Origin: Streptomyces sp. WM6386
GTDB lineage: Bacteria; Actinomycetota; Actinomycetes; Streptomycetales; Streptomycetaceae
DNA: 25,653 bases
Direction: 5' to 3'
NCBI RefSeq assembly: GCF_000972385.1
Contig: NZ_JXTE01000091.1
Span: forward strand, 1 to 25,653
In this document: piece by piece, positions 23,274 to 25,653 of the stretch
How positions within the stretch are numbered: the first letter of the stretch is position 1
How the letters are laid out: every line of letters begins with the position of its first letter
Made by a program: the position numbers and the translations under genes
The notes under the pieces: model-generated
Database searches by the model: none
The model's input: the letters and a program-made list of their open reading frames with translations, nothing else
What the model was told of the DNA's origin: nothing

Positions 23274-24356
23274 TTACTTATAGTCACATGGATCACGTGT
23301 CCGAGCTGTACACGACACCGCTCCGCGGGGAGGGCCGTATTCGTCTGCCGGCCGGTTGGGGCTGGTCGCGCAGTTCCCCGCGCCCCCGCTCAGGGCGATC
23401 CCCAGGGGTGTGCGTTCGTACAGGACCTGGTGGCCGTAGCGTCTCGCGGTGAGCAGGCCCGAATCCCGCAGGACCGTCAGATGCGCGGAGACGGACGACG
23501 GGGCGAGACCCAGCCGGTGGGCCAGGGCGGTCGTGGTGGCCGGTTCGTCGAGCGCGGCGAGTACGGCGGCCCGGCCGCGGCCCAGGAGTCGTACGAGCGA
23601 GTCGGACGTACGGTCGTCGGGCTCGGCCCACAACCCGCCGATGCCCCGCGCCGGATACGCGAGGGTCGGCTGCCAGGGCGGGTCGTAGGTGCTGACCACG
23701 TCCGGCCAGATGAAGACGCTCGGCATGAGCACCAGCCCCTGGCCTTCGAGCCGTCGCTCGTGCTCGCCCCGGTGTTCGACGGTCAGCGTCCCCGCGTCCC
23801 ACCCGAACCGCCGGCTGATCTCCGGCAGCAGCCCGCCGAGCCCCACCTCGGCCAGCCGGCGGGAGTGGAAGGCGACGTCGGCCTCCAGCAGGGCGCGCAG
23901 TCGAGGCCAGTCCGGGGCGACGAGGGTGCGCCAGACCTCCTCCATCGCGTCGGACAGTTCCCGCACCATCCGGACGGGATCGCGCATCCAGGCCCGCCCG
24001 TGCGCCGACTCCAGGGCGCCGGGCGTGGACGCGAGCGACTTCGCGGTGTCCGCGCGTGCGACCACCGGATCACTCGCGCGTACGGCCGCGATCTCCTCCT
24101 CGAAGGTGGCCGCGGGCCCGAGCGGGGGCGGGCCCAGCCAGTCGGGGGAGTGTCCGCGGCGGGGCATCAGCAGCCACAACGGCGTGAGATCGAGCGCGGC
24201 GGCCGCGGTGCGGATCCGGCGCAGCCAGGGTGTGTGATAGCCGTGCCGGTCGGGTCGTTTGAGAGTGCGGACGACTTCCTGCGTCTCCCAGAGGGGGGAG
24301 ATCGCGAAGCGGCAGCGGAGGAAGTCGTCCTCACCGAAGTGCAGTCGCGAAGGCAT
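23274..24356 (-). CDS. ArsR/DUF5937-type winged-helix transcriptional regulator
   Basis: 360 residues with AGGGA seven bases before the ATG at 24356, starting MPSRLHFGEDDFLRCRFAIS. A long N-terminal domain (about 1-255, DUF5937-like) of unknown ligand precedes an ArsR-type winged helix at about 262-320: SLVRLLGRGRAAVLAALDEP, TTALAHRLGLAPSSVSAHLT, LRDSGLLTARRYGHQVLYER. Regulators of this architecture normally sit beside, and control, an MFS exporter, as here. The C-terminus appears extended: after TPLGIALSGG the last 35 or so residues come from repeat-like sequence (see 23351-23386) and resemble no domain. The original stop was probably near 23380. Confidence 0.88.
   Translation of the reverse strand: MPSRLHFGEDDFLRCRFAISPLWETQEVVRTLKRPDRHGYHTPWLRRIRTAAAALDLTPLWLLMPRRGHSPDWLGPPPLGPAATFEEEIAAVRASDPVVARADTAKSLASTPGALESAHGRAWMRDPVRMVRELSDAMEEVWRTLVAPDWPRLRALLEADVAFHSRRLAEVGLGGLLPEISRRFGWDAGTLTVEHRGEHERRLEGQGLVLMPSVFIWPDVVSTYDPPWQPTLAYPARGIGGLWAEPDDRTSDSLVRLLGRGRAAVLAALDEPATTTALAHRLGLAPSSVSAHLTVLRDSGLLTARRYGHQVLYERTPLGIALSGGAGNCATSPNRPADEYGPPRGAVSCTARTRDPCDYK
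23351..23386. repeat. dispersed Streptomyces intergenic repeat forming the end of the regulator gene
   Basis: The 36 bases include TTGGGGCTGGTCGCGCAG followed by TTCCCCGCGCCCC. I recall this sequence as very frequent between streptomycete genes, usually beside the end of a gene. Here it is translated as part of the ArsR-type protein. The repeat identity is from memory and not from a search. Confidence 0.6.
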
Positions 24357-24440
24357 ATGTGTCCCTGGGCGGGTGGCGGGAAGATTCGGCTGTGTCCGAA
24401 ACTCTAGGGCGCGGGCGGTGCGGTCGGCACGCTGCTGCAC
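24357..24440. promoter_or_regulatory. divergent promoter region, regulator/MFS transporter
   Basis: 84 bp between the two divergent starts. Both promoters and the expected regulator operator must lie here. I see no clear inverted repeat or -35/-10 pair. AGGGACACAT before the regulator start is its ribosome-binding region. Confidence 0.45.
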
Positions 24441-25653
24441 ATGACGGACGACACCCTCACCGCCGCCCCGCCCACCGGCTACGGCCGAGTCTTCGCCGTA
24501 CGGGAGTTCCGCGCGGTCTTCGTGGCGCATCTGCTCTCCCTGCTGGGTGTCGTGGTCAGCGAGATCGCGCTCTCGGTCCTCGTCTACGACCTGACCGGCT
24601 CGCCCCTGATGAGCGCGCTGGCGTTCGCGCTCGGATTCCTGCCGTACGTCGTCGGCGGCACCCTGCTCGCGGGGATCGCCGACCGCTTTCCGGCCCGGCG
24701 GGTGCTGGTGGTGTGCGACCTGGTGTGCGCGGCGTGCGTGCTGCCGATGGCGGCGCCGGGGGCCGGCATCGCGCTGCTGCTGACGCTGCGGTGCTGTCTG
24801 GCGGTGGTGGCGCCGGTTTTCCAGGGGACGCGGATGGCGACGCTGGCCGACATCCTCGGGGACGGCGATCTGTTCGTGCTGGGCCGCTCGCTGCTGCGGA
24901 TCGTGTCGCAGAGCGCGCTGCTCGTGGGGTACGGGGTGGGCGGCCTGCTGCTGACCGTCGTGGCGCCGCGCCATGCGCTGCTGATCACGGTGGCCACGTT
25001 CTGTGCGTCGGCGGTGCTGCTGCGCTTCGGCACGCGGCGGCGGCCGGCGCGGGCGGGGGCCGGGACCGCGCTGGTGACGGAGTCACTGAAGGGCGCGCGG
25101 CAGGTGTTCGCGAACCGCCGGGTCCGGGTGCTGCTGTTCCTCTTCTGGGTGCCGCCGATGTTCTCGGTGGTGCCGGAGGCGCTGGCCGCGCCGTACGCGG
25201 ACGATCTGGGCGCGGGGTCGGTGGGGCTGGGACTGCTGATGTGCGCGCTGCCGGTGGGCACGATCGCGGGGGAGCTGTGGGCGGGGGCGCGGCTGGCGCC
25301 GGCGGCCCGGGAACGGATCGCGTTGCCGCTGGTGTGCGTGACGCTGGCGCCCTACGTGGCGTATGTGCTGCACCCGGGTCTGTCCGTCTCCTTGCTGGTG
25401 TTGGTGCTGTCGGGGGCGGGGTCGGCGTACACGCTGGGCCTGGACCAGTGGTTCGTGCGGGCGGTGCCGGAGGAGTTGCGGGGCCGGGCGATGACGCTGC
25501 TGACGGCCGGCCTGATGACGATCCAGGGGGGGGGGATGGCGCTGGCGGGGGGGGTGGGGGAGTTCGCGGGGGTCGCGGGGGCCGGGGGGGGGGGGGGGGG
25601 GGTGGGGGCGGGGGGCTGGGGGGCGGTGGGCGGGGGGGGGCCCCGGGGCGAAT
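24441..25653 (+). CDS. MFS transporter, C-terminus cut by window edge
   Basis: 404 codons open to the window edge, starting MTDDTLTAAPPTGYGRVFAV, with no stop. The hydrophobic helices of a 12-helix major facilitator are visible, including VAHLLSLLGVVVSEIALSVLVYDL, ALAFALGFLPYVVGGTLLAG, the loop ADRFPARRVLV (MFS loop 2-3 motif), and LPLVCVTLAPYVAYVLH. The protein resembles the macrolide/drug-efflux subset of MFS. After about codon 360 the sequence turns into Gly runs produced by G-homopolymers, so the last 40 residues are not credible. The divergent ArsR-type gene probably regulates it. The start lacks a clear Shine-Dalgarno sequence. Confidence 0.88.
   Translation, partial: MTDDTLTAAPPTGYGRVFAVREFRAVFVAHLLSLLGVVVSEIALSVLVYDLTGSPLMSALAFALGFLPYVVGGTLLAGIADRFPARRVLVVCDLVCAACVLPMAAPGAGIALLLTLRCCLAVVAPVFQGTRMATLADILGDGDLFVLGRSLLRIVSQSALLVGYGVGGLLLTVVAPRHALLITVATFCASAVLLRFGTRRRPARAGAGTALVTESLKGARQVFANRRVRVLLFLFWVPPMFSVVPEALAAPYADDLGAGSVGLGLLMCALPVGTIAGELWAGARLAPAARERIALPLVCVTLAPYVAYVLHPGLSVSLLVLVLSGAGSAYTLGLDQWFVRAVPEELRGRAMTLLTAGLMTIQGGGMALAGGVGEFAGVAGAGGGGGGVGAGGWGAVGGGGPRGE
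25527..25653. other. low-quality, G-dominated window end
   Basis: Runs of G interrupt a well-conserved membrane-protein frame, with tracts of 9, 9 and about 19 G. Expected A, C and T bases seem replaced by G. A similar patch is at 12-39 at the left end. This looks like loss of signal at contig ends rather than biology. Confidence 0.7.

Noticed and set aside
23274..24974. 566-codon version of the ArsR-type regulator
   Set aside because: The first 206 residues are antisense to the MFS gene and low-complexity. AGGGA and a normal N-terminus support the start at 24356.
1..25653. tRNA, rRNA, insertion sequences, phage or toxin-antitoxin genes
   Set aside because: None of the expected folds, transposase motifs or gene pairs was seen on either strand.

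Overview
This is high-GC actinobacterial DNA, almost certainly Streptomyces. The codons are strongly GC3-biased and GTG starts are frequent. The gene content is diagnostic: the filP/scy cytoskeletal pair, absC and the cslA-glxA-cslZ tip-polysaccharide genes. The work is by reading alone, and gene names come from recognised protein sequence and gene order. G-rich, low-complexity sequence at both ends suggests the window is a whole contig with poor terminal quality.

Layout. (1) 1-3354, minus: two paralogous ABC-2 type ATPases flank one permease. The first ATPase is possibly coupled to a tiny upstream ORF, and the second runs off the left edge with a Pro/Ala/Gln-rich tail. (2) 3407-8488, minus: filP (DivIVA-like coiled coil) with a strong terminator, and scy (1293-residue coiled coil). 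These are structural parts of the hyphal-tip polarisome. (3) 8637-8813: an imperfect palindrome of about 177 bp between scy and the next gene. (4) 8872-11650: methylmalonyl-CoA epimerase (minus), divergent from an acetyl-CoA acetyltransferase and a MeaB-type GTPase (plus), a small acyl-CoA/methylmalonyl-CoA module. (5) 11793-14193: a decayed transporter tail, a secreted double-PepSY protein, a response regulator reduced to 16 codons, and its intact sensor kinase. (6) 14208-16858, minus: absC (MarR family) downstream of three tandem AIM24-family genes. (7) 16944-18016: a DUF6191 gene broken by two in-frame stops, nested palindromes, then a coupled DUF3817 membrane protein and a thiamine-binding-type (DUF77) protein. 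(8) 18465-23234: cslA and glxA (plus), convergent with cslZ, a GH6 lipoprotein. Together these make and process the beta-glucan at growing tips. (9) 23274-25653: an ArsR-type regulator divergent from an MFS transporter that runs off the right edge.

The filP-scy-to-absC block and the cslA-glxA block are far apart in the S. coelicolor numbering (about SCO5396-5405 versus SCO2836-2837). Here they are joined across a 448-bp non-coding stretch, which suggests a rearrangement or an assembly join. It places two tip-growth modules within 10 kb of each other.

The most notable observations are the response-regulator remnant beside an intact kinase and an intact-looking operator, the long palindrome upstream of scy, the two-stop DUF6191 pseudogene, the three-gene AIM24 operon, and a dispersed-repeat-like sequence forming the C-terminus of the ArsR-type regulator. 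I see no CRISPR array, tRNA, rRNA, insertion sequence or obvious defence system.
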